A DNA stretch of 5,007 nucleotides from Smithellaceae bacterium (GTDB taxonomy: Bacteria; Desulfobacterota; Syntrophia; Syntrophales; Smithellaceae), in the NCBI GenBank assembly GCA_028704195.1, contig JAQVLL010000182.1, positions 1 through 5,007 on the forward strand. Reading direction: 5' to 3'. Positions 1 through 5,007 of this stretch are shown in pieces (positions within the stretch are counted from its first letter, which is position 1; the number at the start of each line of letters is the position of its first letter). Both the position numbers and the translations under genes were made by a program. A model generated the notes under the pieces. It was given only the letters and a program-made list of their open reading frames with translations. It was not told the DNA's origin and did not search any database.

Positions 1-183
1 TCCGTGGCGGATGTTTGTGTCATTCCGATGCAGGATGTTCTCGGACTCCCCTCATCTGCGAGGATGAACCGCCCGCAGACAGCGCAGGGAAACTGGCAGT
101 GGCGGCTGCTGCCGGGCCAGTTTGACGACAAAACCGTGCAGGAACTCGCCAACGTAACAGGACTATTTGGCCGTTTGGGATGA
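1..183 (+). CDS. malQ: 4-alpha-glucanotransferase (amylomaltase), C-terminal end, 5' partial
   Basis: Reading frame 1 is open from the left edge to a TGA at 181-183 and gives 60 residues. It matches the C-terminus of GH77 amylomaltases: a VIPMQDVLGL stretch (residues 8-17), then ARMNRP (21-26), then GNWQWR (30-35), which are the family's closing signature, followed by a short helical tail. MalQ is cytoplasmic and transfers alpha-1,4-glucan segments between maltodextrins, so it recycles short chains produced when glycogen is degraded. The catalytic residues lie upstream, outside the window, so intactness cannot be judged. It sits 49 bases before glgB on the same strand and is probably co-transcribed with it. 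The family call is firm; the gene name is the usual one for this family. Confidence 0.88.
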   Translation, partial: SVADVCVIPMQDVLGLPSSARMNRPQTAQGNWQWRLLPGQFDDKTVQELANVTGLFGRLG

Positions 184-188
184 AACGG
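171..188 (+). repeat. Small inverted repeat over the malQ stop codon
   Basis: CCGTTT (171-176) and AAACGG (183-188) form a perfect 6-bp stem with a 6-base loop. A seventh pair is possible if G189 is bulged. The structure straddles the malQ stop. No T-run follows directly, so it does not qualify as an intrinsic terminator. It could be a weak mRNA hairpin or chance. Confidence 0.3.
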
Positions 189-232
189 GCGTATGGTAAC
201 ATGATAAATATTTTGAATAGCATTTTAAAGAT

Positions 233-841
233 ATGCCCATGAAGGATTTTCAGCAATACATCAATCAGGATGAAATTTATCTGTTCAACATCGGAGAGGC
301 ACAGCAGGCCTACGCGACCTTCGGTTGCCATCCCGTGGGTGAAACCGGTATGCACCGTTTTCTGGTGTGGGCTCCTAACGCCCGGTGTGTCAGTGTTGTA
401 GGGGATTTTAACGCCTGGGATGCTTCAAAAAACCGTATGGAACGACTCGATACCGGCGTCTTTGCCGCTTTTATTCCGGGGCTTAGCGAAGGGGACTGCT
501 ACAAATATCAGATCGAAGGCTACGATGGCCGGACCGTGCTGAAGGCCGACCCCTTTGCCTTTCATGCCGAAGTTCGCCCGAAGACAGCCTCGAAGGTTTG
601 GAAACCCGGCGGTTATGACTGGCACGATGAGGCATTCCTGCGGCGGCGTTCGGAACAAAACATTTTGAGCAACGCCATGGCCGTATACGAGATGCATATC
701 GGCTCGTGGCGTAAACGCGAAGGATACCGTTTCGCAAATCTCCGTGATGTGGCCGACGAGCTGTCCGATTACCTGGTGGAAATGGGTTTTACACACGTCG
801 AGATCATGCCCGTGACCGAGTATCCGCTGGACGATTCCTAG
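233..841 (+). CDS. glgB: GlgB N-terminal fragment ending at the amber codon
   Basis: This is the product expected if the TAG at 839-841 terminates translation: 202 residues holding the CBM48-like domain and only the first strand-helix units of the GH13 barrel. It contains none of the catalytic residues and would have no branching activity. It is part of the 233-2143 gene, not an independent gene. Confidence 0.6.
   Translation: MPMKDFQQYINQDEIYLFNIGEAQQAYATFGCHPVGETGMHRFLVWAPNARCVSVVGDFNAWDASKNRMERLDTGVFAAFIPGLSEGDCYKYQIEGYDGRTVLKADPFAFHAEVRPKTASKVWKPGGYDWHDEAFLRRRSEQNILSNAMAVYEMHIGSWRKREGYRFANLRDVADELSDYLVEMGFTHVEIMPVTEYPLDDS
839..841 (+). other. In-frame TAG replacing the conserved Trp of GlgB
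   Basis: The codons around the site read GAT TCC TAG GGA TAC CAG, that is D-S-stop-G-Y-Q. Branching enzymes have S-W-G-Y-Q here. Using a constant offset of 95 from the E. coli catalytic residues, this codon aligns with E. coli position 298, two residues before Tyr300, which is reported to matter for catalysis. A single G-to-A change from TGG gives TAG. No indel is needed. Confidence 0.9.
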
Positions 842-901
842 GGATACCAGGTTACAGGCTTCTATGCCGTCACCAGCCGCTACGGTACGCCGCAGGACTT
901 C

Positions 902-2143
902 ATGTATTTCGTGGACACGATGCACGCAAAGGGAATCGGCGTTATCATGGATTGGGTCCCCGCCCATTTCCCCAGGGATGAGCACGGCCTGGCGCGTTTT
1001 GACGGCACGTGTCTCTATGAACATGAAAATCCGCTTCAGGCCAATCATCCGCAATGGGGTACGCTGATCTTCAATTACAGTCGCCCCGAGGTGGTCAGTT
1101 TTCTGATTTCCAGCGCGATGTTTTTCTTTGACATCTATCATATCGACGGCATCCGCGTGGACGCCGTCACGTCGATGCTTTATCTGGATTATGCCCGCAA
1201 TGAAGGCGAATACGTGCCCAACGAGGACGGAGGCAATATTGACAATTCTGCGGTGGCCTTTTTACGGAAGCTGAATTCCGTGATATTGACCAGGCATCCC
1301 GGTACCGTCACGATTGCGGAAGAATCAACGTCATACCCGATGATTACACGGCCTCCCTATGACGGGGGGCTTGGTTTTGTGTTCAAGTGGAACATGGGGT
1401 TTATGCATGATACGCTCGAATACATGTCGATGGATCCCTTTTTCCGGCATGACCATCATAACAAAATGACATTTTCAATGTTCTATGCGTTTACCGAAAA
1501 CTTCATTCTTCCGTATTCCCACGATGAGGTGGTGCACGGGAAAAAATCACTGCTTGATAAAATGTATGGCTCTTATGAAGAGAAGTTTGCCTCCATGCGC
1601 GTGCTGCTGGGTTTCATGTACGCGCATCCGGGCAAAAAAATGCTTTTTATGGGCAGCGAATTCGGACAGTTCATTGAATGGGACTACCACAAGCAGCTTG
1701 ACTGGTTCATGCTGAAATACGAAAGACACCGCCAGATGCGGCAATACGTGAAGGCGCTCAATGCTTTTTATACGGGGAATCCCGCCCTTTATCAGATCGA
1801 AGACGACTGGAGCGGATTTGCCTGGCTCAATGTGGATAATGCAAACCAGAGCTCTCTGGGGTTTTTGCGCCGCGCCCGCACAAATTGCAAACCCTGTGTT
1901 TGCGCTTTCAATTTTACACCTGTACCGGTGGAGCGTTTTGTGATCGGGCTGCCTTCCACGGGTAGACTGCAGGAGGTGTTTACGAGCGACGACGTGATGT
2001 TCGGCGGTGCCGGTCGATCTCGCGCCGAATCCGTTTTGGCCTTGCCGGAAGAATTTGCCGGACATTCTTTCCGGGCGGTCATCGATCTACCGCCGCTGAC
2101 CGCCGTATATTTTGATTTTGATGAAGAGGAACCGACCCAGTGA
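902..2143 (+). CDS. glgB: GlgB C-terminal fragment with all catalytic residues (possible reinitiation product)
   Basis: The first ATG after the amber codon in the same frame is at 902. It would give 413 residues from MYFVDTMHAKG onward, including catalytic regions I-IV and the C-terminal beta domain. An AGGA at 894-897 lies only four bases before the ATG, too close for a good ribosome binding site. The fragment lacks the CBM48 domain and the first part of the GH13 barrel, so it is unlikely to fold as an active enzyme. It is the downstream part of the 233-2143 gene. Confidence 0.55.
   Translation: MYFVDTMHAKGIGVIMDWVPAHFPRDEHGLARFDGTCLYEHENPLQANHPQWGTLIFNYSRPEVVSFLISSAMFFFDIYHIDGIRVDAVTSMLYLDYARNEGEYVPNEDGGNIDNSAVAFLRKLNSVILTRHPGTVTIAEESTSYPMITRPPYDGGLGFVFKWNMGFMHDTLEYMSMDPFFRHDHHNKMTFSMFYAFTENFILPYSHDEVVHGKKSLLDKMYGSYEEKFASMRVLLGFMYAHPGKKMLFMGSEFGQFIEWDYHKQLDWFMLKYERHRQMRQYVKALNAFYTGNPALYQIEDDWSGFAWLNVDNANQSSLGFLRRARTNCKPCVCAFNFTPVPVERFVIGLPSTGRLQEVFTSDDVMFGGAGRSRAESVLALPEEFAGHSFRAVIDLPPLTAVYFDFDEEEPTQ
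2125..2130 (+). promoter_or_regulatory. Candidate ribosome binding site for glgA
   Basis: AGAGGA lies inside the last codons of glgB, 14 bases before the ATG at 2145. The spacing is longer than ideal, but it is the only purine-rich site near the glgA start. The glgB stop and glgA start are one base apart, so translational coupling is likely. Confidence 0.4.
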
Positions 2144-2144
2144 C

Positions 2145-3635
2145 ATGAACAGCCAATTGCAGAAAATCATGGAATCACAAAACACGGACGTTCTGCCCCG
2201 GATTTTAATGACCGGTGCGGAATGCGCTCCTTTTGCCAAAACGGGAGGTCTGGCGGACGTAATCGGAACGCTGTCCAGGGAACTGTACGCGCTGGGTTTC
2301 GATATCCGCCTGATGCTGCCGTTTCACCGGGTCATCAAGGATCAATACCGGGAGAACGTGCGGCACATTGCCAGTTTCAGCGTCGACCTCGGTTGGCGTT
2401 CCCAGTACGCAGGCATTGAACTTTACGACTGGGAAGGCATTCCCGTTTACTTTATCGATAATGAACATTACTTCGGTCATGCCCTTTATTGCGGCGGCAA
2501 TTTCGAGGGTGAACAGTATGCCTACTTTTCCCGTGCGGCCATCGAAGCGTTGCCGTTGATCGGTTTTCAGCCGGATATCATTCATGTCAACGACTGGCAC
2601 ACGGCAATCATCCCGATGCTGCTTTCAACCCAGTACGATCCGAGCCGGCAGGGAAGGGTGCGAACGGTTCTGTCCATCCACAATCTTCATTATCAGGGGC
2701 GTTTCAGTTTTGGTTTTGTGGCAGACCTGCTGGGAATCCCGGACAGATATTTTCAGAAAGACTGCATCGAATTTCACGGGGATGCCAGTTTTCTGAAAGC
2801 GGGTATCGTTTTTGCCGATAAACTGGTCACCGTCAGCCCGACCTATGCGCAAGAGATCAGAACACCGTATTACGGAGAAGGGCTGGACGGTATCCTGGAG
2901 ACCCGGGCGGATGACCTGACGGGCATTCTCAACGGCATTGATACCGCTGTCTTTAATCCGGTGACGGACCCGTGGATTCCCTTTCCGTATGATTCGGAAT
3001 CCCTGCCGGCAAAACAGAAAAACAAGGAGGCCCTCATTGCCGAACTGGGCCTGGCCATTGGTCCCGGGACACCGCTGATCGGTATGGTGACCCGGTTGAC
3101 GAAGCAAAAAGGCATAGATCTGATCCTGCGTGTGTTTGACGAAATGATGGAAGCGGGGCCCGGGTTTGTCCTGATCGGGACCGGAGAGAAAAATTATGAG
3201 CATTTCTTTCGTGGCATCGCAGAGAGGACAGGAAAACGGGCGCTGGGACTGACGGAGTTCAATGACCCGCTGGCGCACAGGCTTTACGCAGGAAGTGATT
3301 TTTTCCTGATGCCTTCCCAATTTGAACCTTGCGGCCTGGCGCAGATGATTGCGCTGGGCTACGGGACGCTTCCCATAGTCCGCGCCACGGGAGGTTTGAG
3401 AGACACGGTTGTCCCTTATAACGTGTACACGGATGAAGGCAACGGGTTTTCCTTTGAAAATTATAATGCGCACGATATGCTTCACACCGTGCGATATGCG
3501 CTGGATGTTTATCAGAACAGGGAGCGTATGGACTTGCTCAGGCGGCGGGCCATGAAACAGGATTTGAGCTTTCGAAATAGCGCGCTTGCCTATGCCGGGC
3601 TCTATATTGCGACCGCCGGGTCACGACCCCTGTGA
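2145..3635 (+). CDS. glgA: Glycogen (starch) synthase, GT5 family, intact
   Basis: GlgA transfers glucose from a nucleotide sugar, usually ADP-glucose in bacteria, to the non-reducing end of an alpha-1,4-glucan. The 496-residue product shows both GT-B halves. In the N-terminal half are K32 in AKTGGLADV (the sugar-nucleotide lysine motif KxGGL), HVNDWH (147-152) and SIHNLHYQG (177-185). In the C-terminal half are RLTKQKG (317-323), the FEPCG motif with E394 as expected catalytic glutamate, and RATGGLRDTV (413-422). K32, R317, K322 and E394 all sit 17 positions after E. coli K15, R300, K305 and E377, so the cores are colinear and the gene looks functional. The ATG at 2145, one base after the glgB TGA, fits coupling. 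Alternatives are a TTG at 2112 or ATG at 2121 overlapping glgB, or an ATG at 2169; the 17-residue N-terminal extension means 2169 cannot be excluded. It ends with TGA. Confidence 0.95.
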   Translation: MNSQLQKIMESQNTDVLPRILMTGAECAPFAKTGGLADVIGTLSRELYALGFDIRLMLPFHRVIKDQYRENVRHIASFSVDLGWRSQYAGIELYDWEGIPVYFIDNEHYFGHALYCGGNFEGEQYAYFSRAAIEALPLIGFQPDIIHVNDWHTAIIPMLLSTQYDPSRQGRVRTVLSIHNLHYQGRFSFGFVADLLGIPDRYFQKDCIEFHGDASFLKAGIVFADKLVTVSPTYAQEIRTPYYGEGLDGILETRADDLTGILNGIDTAVFNPVTDPWIPFPYDSESLPAKQKNKEALIAELGLAIGPGTPLIGMVTRLTKQKGIDLILRVFDEMMEAGPGFVLIGTGEKNYEHFFRGIAERTGKRALGLTEFNDPLAHRLYAGSDFFLMPSQFEPCGLAQMIALGYGTLPIVRATGGLRDTVVPYNVYTDEGNGFSFENYNAHDMLHTVRYALDVYQNRERMDLLRRRAMKQDLSFRNSALAYAGLYIATAGSRPL

Positions 3636-3641
3636 TTTTCA

Positions 3642-3668
3642 TTGACAGACGTTTCATCGTCACATAAA
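3642..3668 (+). promoter_or_regulatory. Possible sigma70-type promoter before glgP
   Basis: A perfect -35 hexamer TTGACA lies at 3642-3647, just after the glgA stop. The best -10 match is CATAAA at 3663-3668 (4 of 6) with a short 15-base spacer. TAAAGA at 3665-3670 gives a 17-base spacer but matches only 3 of 6. The site could give glgP its own transcription start, but the -10 is weak. Confidence 0.3.
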
Positions 3669-3692
3669 GAGGCACCGCAACAGGAGAGTTCT

Positions 3693-3728
3693 TTGTTCCC
3701 GATTCTAAAGATAAAGGCGTACAGGTGA
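3693..3728 (+). CDS. Possible 11-codon leader peptide overlapping the glgP start
   Basis: An AGGAG at 3682-3686 is followed six bases later by a TTG at 3693. From there 11 sense codons (LFPILKIKAYR, first read as Met if used) end in a TGA at 3726-3728 that overlaps the glgP GTG in a GTGA arrangement. This geometry would suit translational coupling. The TTG start, small size and lack of any recognised family make it speculative. The AGGAG may instead be a relic or chance. Confidence 0.2.
   Translation: MFPILKIKAYR
3713..3717 (+). promoter_or_regulatory. Ribosome binding site supporting the GTG start of glgP
   Basis: AAAGG ends seven bases before the GTG at 3725. In the glgP frame the upstream sequence is open back to a TAA at 3665-3667 but contains no other start codon, so the GTG at 3725 is the first usable start. 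Confidence 0.55.
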
Positions 3729-4909
3729 AGAACAGAATTTCAAAAATCAAGAATATTATCGAGGGGAAATTAAAAAGGTACTATGGACGCTCATTTGACA
3801 ATGCCTCAAAGGAAGAGATGTTCCAGGCAGTGGCAATGAGCATCCGCGACATCATTCTCGAGCGGGGTGTCAAGGCTAACGAAACCATGGAGAAGAGGGG
3901 GCTAAAGAAGCTCTGCTACCTTTCGGCTGAGTTTTTAATGGGACGGGCGCTCGTCAATAATATGATCAATCTTGGTTTACTTGAGGAATATCGGGCCGTC
4001 ATGGCTGAAATAGGTTATCCCTTTGAAAAACTTGAAGGGCAGGAAAATGAAGCGGCTTTAGGCAACGGGGGGCTGGGCCGGCTGGCCGCGTGTTTTCTGG
4101 ATTCGCTATCGACGCTGAATCTGCCGGTGACGGGCTACGGTATCCGATACGAATACGGGATGTTTTGCCAGCGCATCGTGGAGGGACAGCAGACGGAAGT
4201 GCCGGACGACTGGACGGCACAAGGCGATATCTGGGAAATCGAGCGGAGGGCGGAACAGCTTGAAGTGCATTTTGACGGAACGATTGAAGAAGTCTGGACG
4301 GATGACGGCCTGACGATTGTGCACAAAAACTATCAGACGGTCATGGCCGTGCCGTATGATATGCCGGTCATCGGTTATGACAGCCATGTGCCCGCAACGC
4401 TGCGTCTGTGGCGGGCTGAATGTCCCGCTGTATTTGATCTTCATTCTTTCAACAAGGGTGACTTTGTCTGTATGCTGCAGCAGAAGGAGCTTGCCGAGTC
4501 GATCTCCAAGGTGCTTTACCCCAAGGATGACCATATCAACGGTCGAATGCTTCGCTTGAGGCAGTATTATTTTCTGGCTTCCGCGACAATGCAGTGCCTT
4601 GTTCGCGAACACAAGAAAATGTATGGCGATGTGCGCAGCCTGCCTGAAAAAGTCGTGATTCAGATCAACGATATTCATCCGGCGCTGGCGGTTCCCGACC
4701 TGATGCGCATCCTGATTGACGAAGAAAACCTCGGGTGGAACGACGCATACGACATCGTAAGCCGGATGTTCAACTATACCAATCACACGGTTATGCAGGA
4801 AGCTCTGGCAGCGTGGCCCGAGCAATTGTTTAAATCGATGCTGCCGCGTGTTTACGCGATTGTTTCTGAAATCGACGAACGCTTCATTGGAGCACGAAGT
4901 CCCTGCTGA
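3725..4909 (+). CDS. glgP: Glycogen/maltodextrin phosphorylase, N-terminal half only (3' truncated)
   Basis: GlgP (GT35) uses phosphate to release glucose-1-phosphate from the non-reducing ends of glycogen. The GTG start is supported by AAAGG seven bases upstream. Family landmarks run in order: YYGRS (19-23), YLSAEFLMGR (65-74), LGNGGLGRLAACFLDS (112-127), GYGIRYEYG (137-145), HVPATLRLW (221-229), QINDIHPALAVPDL (313-326, with Ile where NDTHP is usual) and FNYTNHTV (349-356). Similarity stops at about F387; the last seven residues (IGARSPC) before the TGA are not phosphorylase-like. Full enzymes have roughly 800 or more residues. The missing half holds the pyridoxal-phosphate lysine and most of the catalytic centre, so this product cannot be active. 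None of the three forward frames after 4885 restores the family sequence, so this is a break or join and not a simple frameshift. The 89-base gap from glgA suggests the same operon, possibly with an extra promoter. Confidence 0.92.
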   Translation: MKNRISKIKNIIEGKLKRYYGRSFDNASKEEMFQAVAMSIRDIILERGVKANETMEKRGLKKLCYLSAEFLMGRALVNNMINLGLLEEYRAVMAEIGYPFEKLEGQENEAALGNGGLGRLAACFLDSLSTLNLPVTGYGIRYEYGMFCQRIVEGQQTEVPDDWTAQGDIWEIERRAEQLEVHFDGTIEEVWTDDGLTIVHKNYQTVMAVPYDMPVIGYDSHVPATLRLWRAECPAVFDLHSFNKGDFVCMLQQKELAESISKVLYPKDDHINGRMLRLRQYYFLASATMQCLVREHKKMYGDVRSLPEKVVIQINDIHPALAVPDLMRILIDEENLGWNDAYDIVSRMFNYTNHTVMQEALAAWPEQLFKSMLPRVYAIVSEIDERFIGARSPC

Positions 4910-5006
4910 TGCTGTGGCAATCCGGTCCCGGAAACTCGAGGCCAAACCGTAATGTAACTGTATCTTCAGTGCCATAGATATCCGAGTCGGGGGCGTAGAT
5001 CAAGAG
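4884..5006 (-). CDS. C-terminal end of an unidentified protein, 5' partial (runs off the right edge)
   Basis: On the minus strand a frame is open from the right edge to a TGA whose complement lies at 4884-4886, giving 40 residues. It begins LLIYAPDSDIYGTEDTVTLR and ends ISRDFVLQ. The residue mix looks like a real beta-rich protein, and about 65% of third positions are G or C. I do not recognise the family. The Y-x-P-(x)n-Y-G-T-x-D-T pattern loosely recalls bacterial Ig-like or cadherin-like repeats, but 40 residues are too few for a call. Its stop falls exactly where phosphorylase similarity ends on the other strand, which supports a junction between unrelated sequences near 4885. The frame could still be chance. 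Confidence 0.4.
   Translation of the reverse strand, partial: LLIYAPDSDIYGTEDTVTLRFGLEFPGPDCHSISRDFVLQ
4885..4890. other. Apparent sequence junction ending glgP
   Basis: Phosphorylase similarity continues to codon 387 (4883-4885) and is lost immediately after. No forward frame between 4886 and 5007 resembles the next segment of the family, and each soon meets a stop (4907, 4950, 4975). I see no terminal inverted repeats, transposase or tRNA at the point. Insertion, deletion, inversion and contig chimera are all possible. The exact breakpoint may differ by several bases. Confidence 0.6.
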
Positions 5007-5007
5007 G

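Larger units (their letters stand above)
233..2143 (+). pseudogene. glgB: 1,4-alpha-glucan (glycogen) branching enzyme, interrupted by one in-frame amber codon
   Basis: GlgB cuts an alpha-1,4-glucan chain and rejoins it through an alpha-1,6 bond, creating glycogen branches in the cytoplasm. The frame has 636 codons, the usual size for short-form GlgB without the extra N-terminal module of the E. coli enzyme. A CBM48-type domain spans about residues 25-120 (FLVWAPNA at 43-50, VVGDFNAWD at 55-63). The GH13 barrel begins at VYEMHIGSW (151-159). Region I is DWVPAHF (240-246). Region II contains the expected nucleophile D310 in GIRVDAV, region III the acid/base E363 in IAEEST, and region IV D431 in SHDEVVH. 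The 53- and 68-residue spacings equal those between E. coli D405, E458 and D526 as I recall them. Codon 203 (839-841) is TAG where the family has Trp, in PLDDS-W-GYQVTGFY. The frame is otherwise unbroken, so this is a point lesion. As read, no full enzyme is made unless the amber is suppressed or is a sequencing error. The start is uncertain: ATG 233 and ATG 239 are both possible, neither with a strong ribosome binding site, and AAAG at 227-230 is better spaced for 239. Confidence 0.93.

Noticed and set aside
839..901. A frameshift in glgB as the cause of the interruption
   Set aside because: The frame is identical before and after the TAG, and the sequence right after it (GYQVTGFY) continues the family without gap, so only a substitution is needed.
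425..1141. Minus-strand open frame (238 codons) opposite glgB
   Set aside because: It is antisense to conserved GlgB sequence on both sides of the amber codon and has no recognisable motif.
2625..3485. Long minus-strand open frame (286 codons) opposite glgA
   Set aside because: It lies wholly antisense to a clear glgA coding region and its translation resembles no protein family; it is a by-product of glgA codon use.
3618..3638. Terminator at the end of glgA (GGGT/ACCC followed by TTTT)
   Set aside because: The stem is only 4 bp, the T-run is four bases and separated from the stem, and the structure lies within the glgA coding end.
4921..4932. Palindrome TCCGGTCCCGGA near the glgP junction as a mobile-element end
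   Set aside because: It has only 5-bp arms, no partner copy in the window and no transposase or target duplication, so chance is sufficient.
4106..4975. Minus-strand open frame (289 codons) opposite glgP and crossing the junction
   Set aside because: Most of it is the antisense of conserved glgP sequence. The adjacent minus-strand frame ending at 4884 looks more protein-like over the junction region.
4883..4976. glgP continuing in another forward frame after 4885
   Set aside because: The alternative frames read as SLEHEVPADAVAIRSRK and HWSTKSLLMLWQSGP, each ending soon, and neither resembles the phosphorylase segment expected there.
1..5007. CRISPR arrays, tRNA or rRNA genes, insertion sequences
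   Set aside because: I saw no spaced direct repeats, cloverleaf-like sequence, rRNA-like conserved stretches or transposase motifs on either strand.

Overview
The window is a glycogen (alpha-1,4-glucan) metabolism cluster read left to right on the + strand. It carries the 3' end of a 4-alpha-glucanotransferase gene (malQ), a glycogen branching enzyme gene (glgB), a glycogen/starch synthase gene (glgA) and the 5' half of a glycogen phosphorylase gene (glgP). Base composition is moderate, genes are tightly packed and all run the same way, so this is a bacterial chromosome segment. The GlgB and GlgA sequences read to me like the short-form GlgB and clostridial-type GlgA seen in anaerobic Firmicutes and in some Deltaproteobacteria/Desulfobacterota. 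I cannot settle the phylum from sequence alone.

Layout: malQ C-terminus at 1-183; a 49-base AT-rich gap; glgB reading frame 233-2143; glgA from 2145, one base after the glgB stop; an 89-base gap at 3636-3724 with a possible promoter and a tiny leader ORF; glgP from a GTG at 3725. Phosphorylase similarity stops near 4885. The remaining ~120 bases do not continue the phosphorylase in any forward frame, but hold a clean partial reading frame on the minus strand that enters from beyond the right edge.

The genes form a synthesis-and-breakdown set. GlgA extends alpha-1,4 chains from a sugar nucleotide, GlgB adds alpha-1,6 branches, GlgP removes glucose-1-phosphate from chain ends, and MalQ rearranges short maltodextrins. 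No glgC or debranching enzyme gene is visible here.

Two lesions stand out. First, glgB has a single in-frame TAG (839-841) exactly where the family has the Trp of the conserved W-G-Y motif. Everything downstream stays in frame with an intact catalytic triad, so one TGG-to-TAG substitution (or base-call error) explains it. Second, glgP is cut off after about 387 of roughly 800+ residues and is joined to unrelated sequence. Either the glycogen operon is decaying or rearranged, or the contig has errors or a chimeric junction. I see no convincing new biological system. The amber codon and the right-hand junction are what deserve checking.
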